A DNA stretch of 43,987 bases from Nitrospira sp. (GCA_024331095.1 JANDJE010000018.1:1-43987); one strand, 5' to 3'; shown: positions 1 through 7,502, counted from the stretch's first letter. The notes: a model not told the origin generated them from the letters alone. A program made the numbers and translations.

Positions 1-1
1 G

Positions 2-103
2 GAGAAAATTGAAAGGCCGGAACGACCGGACCGTCCGGAAAGAGCGGAAAAGTTCGAGCGGCCGGAGCGACCGGAAAAGCCGGAGCGAGCGGGGCGAAAC
101 TGA
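2..103 (+). CDS. C-terminal end of a charged-repeat protein (partial)
   Basis: The window opens inside a reading frame that runs 33 codons to a TGA. The residues are almost only Arg, Pro, Glu, Lys and Asp in the pattern R-P-E-R-P-(D/E)-(R/K)-P-E. This closely resembles the tail of the exported protein that ends at 4024 (R-P-E-R-L-E-R-P-D-R-P-E-R), so the two are probably paralogues or share a tail domain. A terminator follows at 146-204. The N-terminal part and its function lie outside the window. Coding status rests on the tail similarity and the terminator; low-complexity DNA could mimic a frame. Confidence 0.6.
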   Translation, partial: EKIERPERPDRPERAEKFERPERPEKPERAGRN

Positions 104-145
104 CGAAAACCATCTCTGGAAATCGTAAGCGGATCGTCTGCGGAA

Positions 146-204
146 GGGCGGGGTGCCGTAGTGTGGCATCCCGCCCGGTCTGTTGTGTGGGGCGGGTTTT
201 TATT
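146..204 (+). terminator. Intrinsic terminator with a competing upstream hairpin
   Basis: CCCGCCC at 170-176 pairs perfectly with GGGCGGG at 190-196 and is followed by TTTTTATT, a normal rho-independent terminator for the gene ending at 103. The same CCCGCCC is also the 3' arm of a 12-bp hairpin between GGGCGGGGTGCC (146-157) and GGCATCCCGCCC (165-176), with one G-U pair. The two structures cannot form together. Confidence 0.65.
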
Positions 205-299
205 GAAGCCGAGCCGACACGAGGTTATGGTACGCGTGGCATCATCCTTCTTAAATAAATTCACGAGGCATACGATCTGACGAAAGGAGCGAGCGATTC

Positions 300-1223
300 A
301 TGGGTAGCGTTCTGCGTCGTCTCGGCATCGTTGTCGCCGTCATTCTCATGAGTATGATCGACCATCAATCGGAGGCCGTGGCAGCCGGGGAGAAAGAAAA
401 GCTTGGGCCGGAACAGCGACCCTCGGCCGAGCGCCACTGGCAAATCGGAGTCACCCCAAGCTATAGCAGTGGAAACTTCGGAACCGATGTCAGAAGCGAC
501 TTCGTCTATGTGCCCTTCTCGATCCGGCGCCTGTTTCGCGATGGAGATGTCACGGTCGTCGTGCCGTTCGTCGCGGTCACCAGTAACGGCACAGCCACCT
601 TGGTCGGCGGCCAACCGACCCCCACGTTGCCGGGACGGTGTCTCAGGAGAAGCGGCACGGAGATCGATACCAGCAAGCCGGAATGTCTGGCTCTGCTGAA
701 TGCCGGTCAAGGAGTGACGGCCGGGGAGAAGGTGACCCATTCGGGGCTCGGCGACATCATCGTGAGGGGACGATACTATGCCGTCGAGGAAAAGGAGTGG
801 TTCCCGCTCGTTGCGCTCACGGCCCGGGTCAAAATTCCGACGGCCAGCGAAAGTAAAGGGCTCGGCACCGGCGCTCTTGACCATGGGTACGGCGTGGAAC
901 TGTCCAAAATGTTGGGCGATCGATGGATTGCGTTTCTCGACGGAGGCTACAACTTTATCGGCGACCCTGACGGGAGAGAACTTCAAAACCAGTACTGGTT
1001 CGACGTCGGAGGCGGGCATTACCTCACCAAACATCTCTTGTTCAGCGTGTATTACGAGGAGTATCGGTCGCTGGTGGCCGACCGAGTCAACATTCGCGAC
1101 GTGTTCGTGGCGTTCAACTACAAAGCCTCCGATGCCTGGCGATTCAACGGCGGCGTGACCGTCGGCCTCTCAAACAGTGCGCCGGATTACGGCGTTTCGC
1201 TCGGCACCAGCTATCGGTTTTAG
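300..1223 (+). CDS. Outer-membrane beta-barrel protein, MetA/phenol-degradation transporter-like
   Basis: A 307-residue protein with a signal peptide (hydrophobic residues about 8-18, likely cleavage after Ala-Val-Ala-Ala near residue 29). The rest shows alternating polar/apolar strands rich in Gly, Tyr and Phe and ends in Ser-Tyr-Arg-Phe, the terminal Phe typical of Bam-inserted barrels. The pattern resembles the barrel family annotated as transporter or MetA-pathway-of-phenol-degradation protein, whose substrate is generally unknown. AAGGAG at 284-289 sits 10 bases before the ATG, and TACGAT at 271-276 could be its -10 box. It lies between a terminator and the promoter of the sigma-factor unit, so it is probably monocistronic. 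Function beyond 'outer-membrane barrel' is inference. Confidence 0.8.
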   Translation: MGSVLRRLGIVVAVILMSMIDHQSEAVAAGEKEKLGPEQRPSAERHWQIGVTPSYSSGNFGTDVRSDFVYVPFSIRRLFRDGDVTVVVPFVAVTSNGTATLVGGQPTPTLPGRCLRRSGTEIDTSKPECLALLNAGQGVTAGEKVTHSGLGDIIVRGRYYAVEEKEWFPLVALTARVKIPTASESKGLGTGALDHGYGVELSKMLGDRWIAFLDGGYNFIGDPDGRELQNQYWFDVGGGHYLTKHLLFSVYYEEYRSLVADRVNIRDVFVAFNYKASDAWRFNGGVTVGLSNSAPDYGVSLGTSYRF

Positions 1224-1248
1224 CGGAATCTCAACCCATTCCATGCCG

Positions 1249-1277
1249 TTGACCTCTCAGCCATCCCTTCGTCTAAT
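1249..1277 (+). promoter_or_regulatory. Sigma70-type promoter of the ECF/GBD unit
   Basis: TTGACC (1249-1254), a 17-base spacer and TCTAAT (1272-1277) match the housekeeping consensus at five of six positions in each box. The predicted start near 1284 gives a leader of about 46 bases before the sigma-factor start at 1330. Confidence 0.6.
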
Positions 1278-1313
1278 GAATCAGGTAGGACCGGCAGGCC
1301 GGCGGTAGCGACC

Positions 1314-1321
1314 AGAGGTGA
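1314..1321 (+). promoter_or_regulatory. Ribosome binding site that fixes the sigma-factor start
   Basis: AGAGGTGA matches the Shine-Dalgarno complement GGAGGTGA at seven of eight bases. It overlaps the in-frame GTG (1318) and ATG (1321), so those cannot be efficient starts, and it lies 8 bases before the ATG at 1330. Confidence 0.65.
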
Positions 1322-1329
1322 TGCCGCCT

Positions 1330-1911
1330 ATGCCGACCGATCGACGTGACGACCCCACCGATGCCGAATTGGTGGCGCGCGGCCTCGCGCAGGATCGCGA
1401 GGCATTCGGACAGTTGATCGATCGGCACGCGGCTGCGATCGTGAACCTGGCCTATCGGATAGTGGGGAACCAGGCTGAGGCCGAGGATGTGGCGCAGGAA
1501 TCGTTCGTTGCGGCGTTCCAGGCGCTCTCGACCTTTCGGGCCGACTCCAAGTTTTCGACTTGGCTTTATCGGATCGCCGTAAACAAGTGCAAGGATTGGC
1601 TGCGAAGCAAGAGGCCTGGGCAGGGCCGGAACGATGTGAACGCGGATGAGGAACTTGACCTCCACGTGGTGGAGGAGCGGACGCCGGAAACATTGCTGTC
1701 TCAGCAGCAAGTCGCCGCAGCATTGGAGCGGGCGATTCAACGGCTGCCGCCTCTCTATCGTGAAGCCTTCATCCTGAAACACGTCGAAGGTCTGAGCTAT
1801 GAAGAAATGGAACAGATCCTGGGCGTCAACAAGGACACGTTGAAAATGCGGGTATACAAGGGAAGGGTTCAACTGTGTCGGGAGCTTACGGCTTTCAATT
1901 CCATACCGTAG
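1330..1911 (+). CDS. ECF (sigma70 family, RpoE-like) sigma factor
   Basis: A 193-residue cytoplasmic RNA polymerase sigma subunit with only regions 2 and 4. Region 2 includes the A-E-D-V-A-Q-E-S-F core-binding/-10 helix and F-S-T-W-L-Y-R-I-A-V-N. Region 4 contains L-P-P-L-Y-R-E-A-F and a helix-turn-helix around L-S-Y-E-E-M-E-Q-I-L-G-V. The length is normal for the group. The start at 1330 is chosen from the Shine-Dalgarno site; 1318 and 1321 are alternatives. The next gene starts 21 bases downstream and encodes a membrane protein with an anti-sigma-like N-terminus, the usual sigma/anti-sigma order. The unit's visible promoter is sigma70-like; I did not recognise an ECF-type autoregulatory promoter. 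Family certain; stimulus and regulon unknown. Confidence 0.93.
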   Translation: MPTDRRDDPTDAELVARGLAQDREAFGQLIDRHAAAIVNLAYRIVGNQAEAEDVAQESFVAAFQALSTFRADSKFSTWLYRIAVNKCKDWLRSKRPGQGRNDVNADEELDLHVVEERTPETLLSQQQVAAALERAIQRLPPLYREAFILKHVEGLSYEEMEQILGVNKDTLKMRVYKGRVQLCRELTAFNSIP

Positions 1912-1932
1912 CCGGTCGCGGAAGGTGAGGCT

Positions 1933-2607
1933 ATGAGAGAACACGATCTCATTCAACGATTCGTGGACCATGAGTTGACGCCGGACGAGCGGGTCGCGTT
2001 TCTCCGCGCGGTGGATACCGATCCTTCGTTGCGCCGGCAATGGCTTACCATCGAGATGGTGGCGGCGGAAGCGGCTCGGCTGCCAAGGATCGAACTCTCG
2101 GCCCAATTCATCAACCAATTGAAAGAACGAACGAGGCCCAAGCCAAGTTTCTGGGCCAACCTTTGGGCCTCCGTGACAAAACCACGGATGCTTCGCTGGA
2201 ACATGGCTCAAGCCATGGCGGCGGCCTGTGTGGTTCTGGTGGCGGTGGGGTCGTTGATCCGATTGGTTCCCGAGCGGATTGGTGACCCGCCGACTGTGGA
2301 CGGCTCGATGCAAACTGTATCAACCGAGACGGCGCCGGAGCCGAAGGTGCTGGTACGGCTCGTGTTCGTGCAGCCTGACGCTCGGTCTGTCTCGGTGGCG
2401 GGAGATTTCAACGGGTGGAATCCGGCGCAGACGGCGCTTCGGCAAACCGACGGCGGAATCTGGAGCGTCACCCTGCTGCTGAAGCCTGGTCGTTATGAAT
2501 ACATGTTCGTGGTTGATGGGACACGCTGGATCGCCGATCCGCTGGCGACCGAGGAAATCGGGGACGGCTTTGGTTCACGCAATGCCGTGCTGGATGTGGA
2601 GATATGA
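1933..2607 (+). CDS. Membrane anti-sigma-like protein with a C-terminal glycogen-binding (CBM48/AMPK-beta-like) domain
   Basis: A 224-residue protein in three parts. Residues 1-70 form a helical region beginning R-F-V-D-H-E-L-T-P-D-E-R, as in zinc-finger-type anti-sigma domains, but without the His/Cys zinc ligands. A single transmembrane helix lies near 91-112. Residues 138-224 are an early-set carbohydrate-binding domain with V-A-G-D-F-N-G-W (155-162), G-R-Y-E-Y-M-F-V-V-D-G and a closing G-S-R-N. The topology puts the GBD outside the cytoplasmic membrane. Gene order supports an anti-sigma role for the upstream factor. Using a GBD as the sensing domain, with a glucan or other saccharide as ligand, is my inference. 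GAAGGTGAGG lies just upstream of the ATG. Confidence 0.85.
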   Translation: MREHDLIQRFVDHELTPDERVAFLRAVDTDPSLRRQWLTIEMVAAEAARLPRIELSAQFINQLKERTRPKPSFWANLWASVTKPRMLRWNMAQAMAAACVVLVAVGSLIRLVPERIGDPPTVDGSMQTVSTETAPEPKVLVRLVFVQPDARSVSVAGDFNGWNPAQTALRQTDGGIWSVTLLLKPGRYEYMFVVDGTRWIADPLATEEIGDGFGSRNAVLDVEI

Positions 2608-2660
2608 ACATGAGCGGCCGTCTTGCAACGGATCTGTATCTCGATTACGCTCCTCCGTTC

Positions 2661-2667
2661 GGTGGAG
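2661..2667 (+). promoter_or_regulatory. Ribosome binding site selecting the GTG start at 2674
   Basis: GGTGGAG lies 6 bases before GTG 2674. That start puts a short positive segment directly before the hydrophobic core of a lipoprotein signal; the longer TTG frame from 2623 adds 17 unlikely residues. Confidence 0.55.
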
Positions 2668-2673
2668 TGGATT

Positions 2674-3045
2674 GTGAGATTCTCTCGAGCCATTATCGTT
2701 GGTGTGTGGGTCGTCTTGCTGGCCGGCATCGGAGGCTGTGCGGCACACAAGGCAGGAAGCCCGGACCTGCCCAAGCCACAGATCGGGACCGTTCGGTTCA
2801 TGGTGGAAGCGTCCGGGGCGAAACAGGTGTTCGTCGCCGGATCGTTCAACGGATGGCGCAAAGATTCCATCTCTCTGAACCGTGTAAAAGGAACCTCGTG
2901 GTGGTCGGTTGACCTTTTGCTCCCAAAAGGAGAGCACGCCTTCATGTACGTAATCGACGGTGTCAAATGGGTGACGCCTCCCCAAGCCGACGACTTTGTC
3001 GAAGACGAATTCGGCCATAGAAATGGCATCGTCATTGTGCGGTAA
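2674..3045 (+). CDS. Lipoprotein consisting of one glycogen-binding-like domain
   Basis: From GTG 2674 the product is 123 residues: a lipoprotein signal (M-R-F-S-R, a hydrophobic core and a lipobox ending I-G-G-C at Cys22), a linker of about 15 residues and one GBD. The GBD aligns along its length with that of the preceding gene, sharing V-A-G-x-F-N-G-W, W-S-V-x-L-L-L, M-x-V-x-D-G and D-x-F-G-x-R-N; I count about 40% identity by eye. It is probably anchored in the inner or outer membrane facing the periplasm. The gap to the upstream gene is 66 bases, and the next gene starts 4 bases after its stop, so the genes are probably co-transcribed. It may bind the same ligand as, or interact with, the anti-sigma-like protein; nothing in the sequence proves this. 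Confidence 0.82.
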   Translation: MRFSRAIIVGVWVVLLAGIGGCAAHKAGSPDLPKPQIGTVRFMVEASGAKQVFVAGSFNGWRKDSISLNRVKGTSWWSVDLLLPKGEHAFMYVIDGVKWVTPPQADDFVEDEFGHRNGIVIVR

Positions 3046-3049
3046 ACCA

Positions 3050-4024
3050 ATGAAGGGGATTCCTTACCTCATACGACTGCTGGGAGTTGCAGGAGTTCTG
3101 GGAGTTCTGATTGTGGCTCCGGCCCTGGCCGAGCCGCTTTCGGTTCAGGATCGAGATGAAATCGTGCGCTTAGGCTCGGCCCAGGGCCGTTCCGCAAGGG
3201 ATCTGGATCCTCTCTTGGAACAGGTGAACAAAGTCGGTGAGAAGGGGTTTCCCACTGAGTCGATGGTGAACAAGGTGAAAGAAGGGTTGGCCAAGGGAGT
3301 TGAACCACAGCGGATCGATCAAGTCTTGCGTCAAATGACGGAGCGGCTGGAATCGGCTCACGAAGTGTTGGAGGAAGCCAAGGCTCGCGGCATCACTGAG
3401 GGAAACCGCCAGCGGGCATTAGAGACCATGGCGGAAGCGCTCGCGCGGGGCGCCACCAAAGAAGAGGTGCGTGAATTGAGCCGGATGTCCCTTGAGGGGA
3501 AACAGAAGGTGACACAGGATGTCTTGGCCGCCGGAGCCAAAGGCCTGGCGGTCATGAAAGAAGCCAACGTTTCTACAAAGGACGGAGCCGCTTTGCTCGG
3601 CGAAGGAATTCGCCAGGGGTATCGGGCCAACGAGCTGCTGGACTTGAGCCGGGAAGTCAAACGCAGGGGATCGGATTTCCAACAAGGGCGAGTCAGTCTC
3701 CAGCAACTTCGGGAGCGGATTGGACGTGGAGAAAAAAGTGACCGGTTGTTTCGCGACGATCGGAGCGGATCGGGAAGCGGTGATCGACGTGATCGAGGAG
3801 ATCGGGACCGTTCCGAGCGAGACCGGTCTGAACGAGATCGGGCGGAACGGGATGGTCGAGCAGATCATGATGACCGAGGCGATCGAAAATTACAGCAGGA
3901 ACGATACGAACGGATCGACAGGCCGGATCGATCCGAAAGAGCGGATCGCTTCGATCGTCCGGAAAGACTGGAACGCCCCGATCGCCCGGAACGATTCGAT
4001 CGTTCCGGGCGGGGAAGAGATTAA
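3050..4024 (+). CDS. Exported helical protein with a long Arg/Asp/Glu-rich tail
   Basis: A 324-residue protein of unknown function. Starting at ATG 3050 gives a clean signal peptide (M-K-G-I-P, hydrophobic core, cleavage near A-L-A/E-P); the frame is open further upstream but that adds no signal-like sequence. Residues about 30-225 are predicted helical, with repeated K-E-G-L-A-K-G-V, A-R-G-I-T-E-G and A-R-G-A-T-K-E-E units of similar spacing. From about residue 245 the chain is almost only Arg, Asp, Glu, Ser and Pro (D-R-S-E-R-D-R, then R-P-D-R, R-P-E-R). No clear Shine-Dalgarno site precedes the ATG, so translation is probably coupled to the upstream stop 4 bases away. The tail resembles the partial gene at 2-103. 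Confidence 0.8.
   Translation: MKGIPYLIRLLGVAGVLGVLIVAPALAEPLSVQDRDEIVRLGSAQGRSARDLDPLLEQVNKVGEKGFPTESMVNKVKEGLAKGVEPQRIDQVLRQMTERLESAHEVLEEAKARGITEGNRQRALETMAEALARGATKEEVRELSRMSLEGKQKVTQDVLAAGAKGLAVMKEANVSTKDGAALLGEGIRQGYRANELLDLSREVKRRGSDFQQGRVSLQQLRERIGRGEKSDRLFRDDRSGSGSGDRRDRGDRDRSERDRSERDRAERDGRADHDDRGDRKLQQERYERIDRPDRSERADRFDRPERLERPDRPERFDRSGRGRD
3750..4021 (+). repeat. Low-complexity GATCGG/GAACG-type repeats encoding the charged tail
   Basis: The 3' part of the preceding gene is made of degenerate 6-12 base units such as GACCG, GATCGG and GAGCGG. They give Arg-Asp/Glu dipeptides in frame and also keep another forward frame open (3720-4097). Similar units (GGAACGACCGG, CCGGAGCGACC) occur at 2-103. 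Confidence 0.6.
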
Positions 4025-4133
4025 GAGGACCGGCGCACGCGCCCCAACCGGCAGTGGCAGCACGGTCTTCATAGATAGTCAGAGTGGAAGGGAATGACAT
4101 GCGTGCGCCGTTGTGTCGTCATCAATAAGGTCC

Positions 4134-4142
4134 TGCTACAAT
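4134..4142 (+). promoter_or_regulatory. Extended -10 promoter giving a leaderless start
   Basis: TGCTACAAT (extended -10) ends 6 bases before the ATG at 4149. Counting seven bases from the end of the -10 box puts transcription on the A of that ATG. No good -35 box is present, which is usual for extended -10 promoters. Confidence 0.55.
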
Positions 4143-4148
4143 GAGGCC

Positions 4149-6821
4149 ATGGAAATTATCGCCACTCATGGGAACGCCGACTTCGACGGCCTGGCCTCCA
4201 TGGTGGCGGCGCGAAAACTGTTTCCGGGCGCCAAGCCGGTTCTGCCGGCCGGGGCGCAAGAAACGGTGCGCAACTTCCTGGCCGTTCACGATCTGGGCCT
4301 TACCAAACTGAAAGACCTTGATCTCCATCAAGTCAGCCGCCTGATTCTGGTCGATACCCAGGACCCTTCCCGTCTCGGTTCTCTCAAATCCTGCATCGAA
4401 AACCCGGCCGTGGAGGTGGTGGTCTATGACCACCACCGTCAGCCGGAGTCGGCCTGCGCCGGCCGTTCCGCACAGTCGGTCATCGAACCGGTCGGCGCGA
4501 CGACGACGATTCTCGTCGAGCAGCTTCGGCAGCGTCAAATAGCGATCACGCCGTTTGAGGCGACCGTCATGGCCTTGGGTCTGTACGAAGAGACCGGATC
4601 GTTCGGTTTTTCCTCCACGACCGGTCGTGATTTGGAGGCGGGCGCCTTTCTTGTCACTGCCGGAGCCGATTTGCGTGTGGTGACGGACACGCTTCGCCGG
4701 CCACTTGATCCGGACGCCATTGCTCTCTTGAACGACCTGTTGGAACACAGCGAAGTGCACTACCTTGAAGGCCGCAAGGTGTTGGTGGCGACAAGCACCG
4801 TCGATCGCTGCCGGGGAGAAGCGGCCGGTGTCGTGCACATGCTCGCGGAATTGCAGGGCGTCGATGCGGTGATCGTCGCCGTGATGATGGACGATCGCGT
4901 GGAGGTCATCGGCCGAAGTCGCAGGTCGGAAATCGACGTGGGATGGATCGCGCGAGAATTCGGCGGCGGGGGCCATGCCGTCGCGGCGGCCGCGACGGTG
5001 AAACGTGCCACGCTCGCGGAAGTCAAGGAAAAGATGGTTCGTCTGCTGACGACGCACTATCGGCCGACCTTGCTGGCACAGGACGTCATGACCAGACCGG
5101 TCAAGGCCATCGAGGTGGATACAACGGTCAAGGAAGCGGGCGAACGGATGACGGCCTACGGGTTGAACGTGTTTCCTATCGTGGATGAACAGGGCCGCTA
5201 CGTCGGCATCGTGAGTCGTGAATTGATTCAGAAGGCGTTGTTTCATCGGCTGGGCACCATGCCGGTGCGCGAGATCATGCAGACCGACGCCTATACCGCC
5301 AAGCCGGAGACGCCGTTTCACGACATCGAAACGGCCATGATCGAGCGCAACCAACGGTTCGTTCCGATTCTGCAAGGAGCCAAGATCGTCGGCGTCATCA
5401 CCAGAACGGATCTCTTGCGGACCTTGCACGACGACGTGTTGAAGCCGGCCAGAATGAGGACCCTGAAAGCGGGCGAGACGGAGGTTGAAACCGGAAGACC
5501 GCGCCGCAACATCACGTCGTTGTTGCGGAGCCGTTTGCCGCATCGCGTGGTGGCGCTGCTGGAAGAAGCGGGACATCTGGCCGATCGCTGCGGCGTATCG
5601 CTGTTCGTCGTCGGCGGCTGCGTGCGGGATCTGCTGCTGGGAATTGAAAACCTGGACCTTGATCTGGTCGTCGAAGGGGACGGGATCGCCTTCGCGCGTC
5701 GGCTCGCGCAGACATTGCACGCGCGGGTCAAGACGCACGAACGGTTTGGAACGGCGATCATCGTGCTGCCGGATGGATTCAGACTCGACGTGGCGACGGC
5801 CCGGACCGAGTATTATGAATATCCCACCGCGCTGCCCACCGTCGAGCAAAGTTCCATTAAGAAAGATCTCTATCGCCGCGACTTTACCATCAATGCCCTC
5901 GCGGTTCGACTGAACGGCAAGGGGTTCGGCGACGTGTTGGATTTCTACGGCGGGCAACGGGATTTGAACGACAAGGTGATCCGTGTCCTGCACGGGCTCA
6001 GTTTCGTCGAAGATCCGACGCGCGTGTTTCGCGCCATTCGGTTCGAGGCCCGGTTCGGCTTCCATTTGGGGCGCGATACCGTCGCCCTGATCGCCGGCGC
6101 CGTCAAGATGAACCTGTTCGACCGGCTGTCCGGTCACCGGCTGTTGGAAGAGATTAAACTGTCGTTGTCCGAGCGGGAGCCGAAACAAATCATCAGACGC
6201 TGGGCGGAGTTCGATTTGCTTCGATTCATCCATCCCAAATTGAGTTGGTCCGATCGGTTGCGGACATTGTTGGGGTCCGTTGAACAGGTGGTCGACTGGT
6301 ATCGGCTGTTGTACTTGAATCGCAACATGGAAGTTTGGTTGGTCTATATGACGGGACTGTTGGAAACGTTGCCGGAACGGGCCGTGGCCGAGGTGCTCAA
6401 GCGATTCTCCTTTTCAGAGGCAGAGACATCCACGCTTCGATCGGTCCGAAGCGGCTGTCGCGACATCATGCGCCGGTTGGGGCTGGCATCCGCTCTCAAA
6501 CCGGCGGACATCTATCGGCTGTTGTCCGGCCTGTCCGACGAAGCGCTGCTGGGTCTCATGGCCAAGAGCAAGGGCGACCTGGTGAAACGCCGGGTGTCGG
6601 CGTTCCTGACGACCTATCGGCAGGTCAAGCCGATTCTATCCGGGACGGATCTGCAGGCGATGGGATTCAAGCCCGGCCCACAGTTTAAGGAAATCTTGAG
6701 CCGCTTGCTCGACGCACGATTGAACGGAGAAGTGAAGACGGAAGCGGAGGAACGGGCGTTCGTCCTGCGCCTGGCGAAACCTTCGCGAGATCTGTCAGTT
6801 CAGCGGGAGAACCGTCATTGA
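4149..6821 (+). CDS. tRNA nucleotidyltransferase/poly(A) polymerase family protein with DHH and CBS domains
   Basis: An 890-residue three-module enzyme. Residues 1-300 are a DHH/DHHA1 phosphoesterase-like part (N-A-D-F-D-G at 9-14, V-D-T-Q-D, D-H-H at 94-96, G-G-G-H near 275). About 310-435 hold two CBS domains (D-V-M-T-R-P, then V-R-E-I-M-Q-T). From about 480 comes the class II tRNA nucleotidyltransferase head (G-G-C-V-R-D from 489, D-L-D-L-V near 503, R-R-D-F-T-I-N-A near 580) and helical body. Such fusions are known among A-adding and CC-adding enzymes that share tRNA CCA-end synthesis, so this could be one half of a split system or a full CCA enzyme. The start at 4149 gives the natural M-E-I-I-A-T-H beginning; the frame is open from 4113. 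It overlaps the convergent next gene by 27 bases. Confidence 0.93.
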   Translation: MEIIATHGNADFDGLASMVAARKLFPGAKPVLPAGAQETVRNFLAVHDLGLTKLKDLDLHQVSRLILVDTQDPSRLGSLKSCIENPAVEVVVYDHHRQPESACAGRSAQSVIEPVGATTTILVEQLRQRQIAITPFEATVMALGLYEETGSFGFSSTTGRDLEAGAFLVTAGADLRVVTDTLRRPLDPDAIALLNDLLEHSEVHYLEGRKVLVATSTVDRCRGEAAGVVHMLAELQGVDAVIVAVMMDDRVEVIGRSRRSEIDVGWIAREFGGGGHAVAAAATVKRATLAEVKEKMVRLLTTHYRPTLLAQDVMTRPVKAIEVDTTVKEAGERMTAYGLNVFPIVDEQGRYVGIVSRELIQKALFHRLGTMPVREIMQTDAYTAKPETPFHDIETAMIERNQRFVPILQGAKIVGVITRTDLLRTLHDDVLKPARMRTLKAGETEVETGRPRRNITSLLRSRLPHRVVALLEEAGHLADRCGVSLFVVGGCVRDLLLGIENLDLDLVVEGDGIAFARRLAQTLHARVKTHERFGTAIIVLPDGFRLDVATARTEYYEYPTALPTVEQSSIKKDLYRRDFTINALAVRLNGKGFGDVLDFYGGQRDLNDKVIRVLHGLSFVEDPTRVFRAIRFEARFGFHLGRDTVALIAGAVKMNLFDRLSGHRLLEEIKLSLSEREPKQIIRRWAEFDLLRFIHPKLSWSDRLRTLLGSVEQVVDWYRLLYLNRNMEVWLVYMTGLLETLPERAVAEVLKRFSFSEAETSTLRSVRSGCRDIMRRLGLASALKPADIYRLLSGLSDEALLGLMAKSKGDLVKRRVSAFLTTYRQVKPILSGTDLQAMGFKPGPQFKEILSRLLDARLNGEVKTEAEERAFVLRLAKPSRDLSVQRENRH

Positions 6822-7496
6822 GACTTCGTGGGGCAGCAACAACGTCGCCACCGGACCATGCCGATCGTCTCCCTGAATCAGGGCGGACAGGAGGATGGGC
6901 TGAGGCACCTCCCCCGGTGGGAAAGCCAACATGGCCGGGAAATACAAGATCGGTGTGAGCGTCGTGTAGCCGACCAAGCGGAGTCGAAACGCCATCAAGA
7001 CGTCGCGCAGTCGATGAGCGGACTCTTCTTTCGGAAGATGGTCGAGCGCGATACCTGCTTCCCAGAGAGATTTTGTGACCGTGACCGGAAAGGTGAAACC
7101 GAGTTTCCGCGCTTCTTCCGAGACGTCGATCAACCATCCCAGTTCCAGGGCCTGCCGCCGGTTGGTCACGGCTTGGGAGATTGAGGGTGAGTCCTGGTCC
7201 TCGGCAGCGGTGCTTGGCTCAACGGCGGACGATTCACCCGCGACTTCCGTCGAGGGGGATTCCGTCCGAGGCGATGCAGGCGACCGTTCGGTGTCCGCGT
7301 CCTTGAGGTCGGTTGGTCCTCCACGCGGCGTTTCGTCCATTATGTTTGGGGACATCGGCATCGCCTGGATCAATCCGGCATAGACCCGCTTGGCTGAGTC
7401 AGACCACCGGGGATCACAAGGCCGACCGGCGAACGCCGCTTCCGCGGCCTTTCGTTCATCGTGAGTCAGGAGCCGTGGAGACCGTGTGCTGTTCAT
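6795..7496 (-). CDS. DUF6573-like hypothetical protein
   Basis: A 233-residue soluble protein. The C-terminal half (from about residue 108) contains R-R-Q-A-L-E-L-G-W-L-I-D-V-S, then A-R-K-L-G-F-T-F-P-V-T-V-T and S-L-W, which I recognise as the signature of DUF6573, a family without known function. Residues about 58-105 are a low-complexity acidic Ser/Thr/Pro/Glu linker. The N-terminus (H-D-E-R-K-A-A-E-A-A-F-x-G-R-P) is a separate short helical segment. There is no signal peptide or membrane helix. The ATG at 7496 coincides with the predicted transcription start. Its 3' end overlaps the convergent tRNA nucleotidyltransferase gene by 27 bases. Family assignment is from memory and moderate. Confidence 0.75.
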   Translation of the reverse strand: MNSTRSPRLLTHDERKAAEAAFAGRPCDPRWSDSAKRVYAGLIQAMPMSPNIMDETPRGGPTDLKDADTERSPASPRTESPSTEVAGESSAVEPSTAAEDQDSPSISQAVTNRRQALELGWLIDVSEEARKLGFTFPVTVTKSLWEAGIALDHLPKEESAHRLRDVLMAFRLRLVGYTTLTPILYFPAMLAFPPGEVPQPILLSALIQGDDRHGPVATLLLPHEVSMTVLPLN

Positions 7497-7502
7497 GGCC
7501 GG

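Noticed and set aside
1273..2313. A 346-codon minus-strand open frame
   Set aside because: Antisense to the sigma factor and anti-sigma-like gene, both with recognised domains.
3720..4097. An overlapping plus-strand frame with mixed acidic composition
   Set aside because: The repeats of the charged tail leave a second frame open; the translation has no features and the tail frame continues a signal-peptide protein.
4122..6233. A 703-codon minus-strand open frame
   Set aside because: Antisense to the tRNA nucleotidyltransferase fusion, whose motifs are clear; no signal, motif or ribosome site in the antisense frame.
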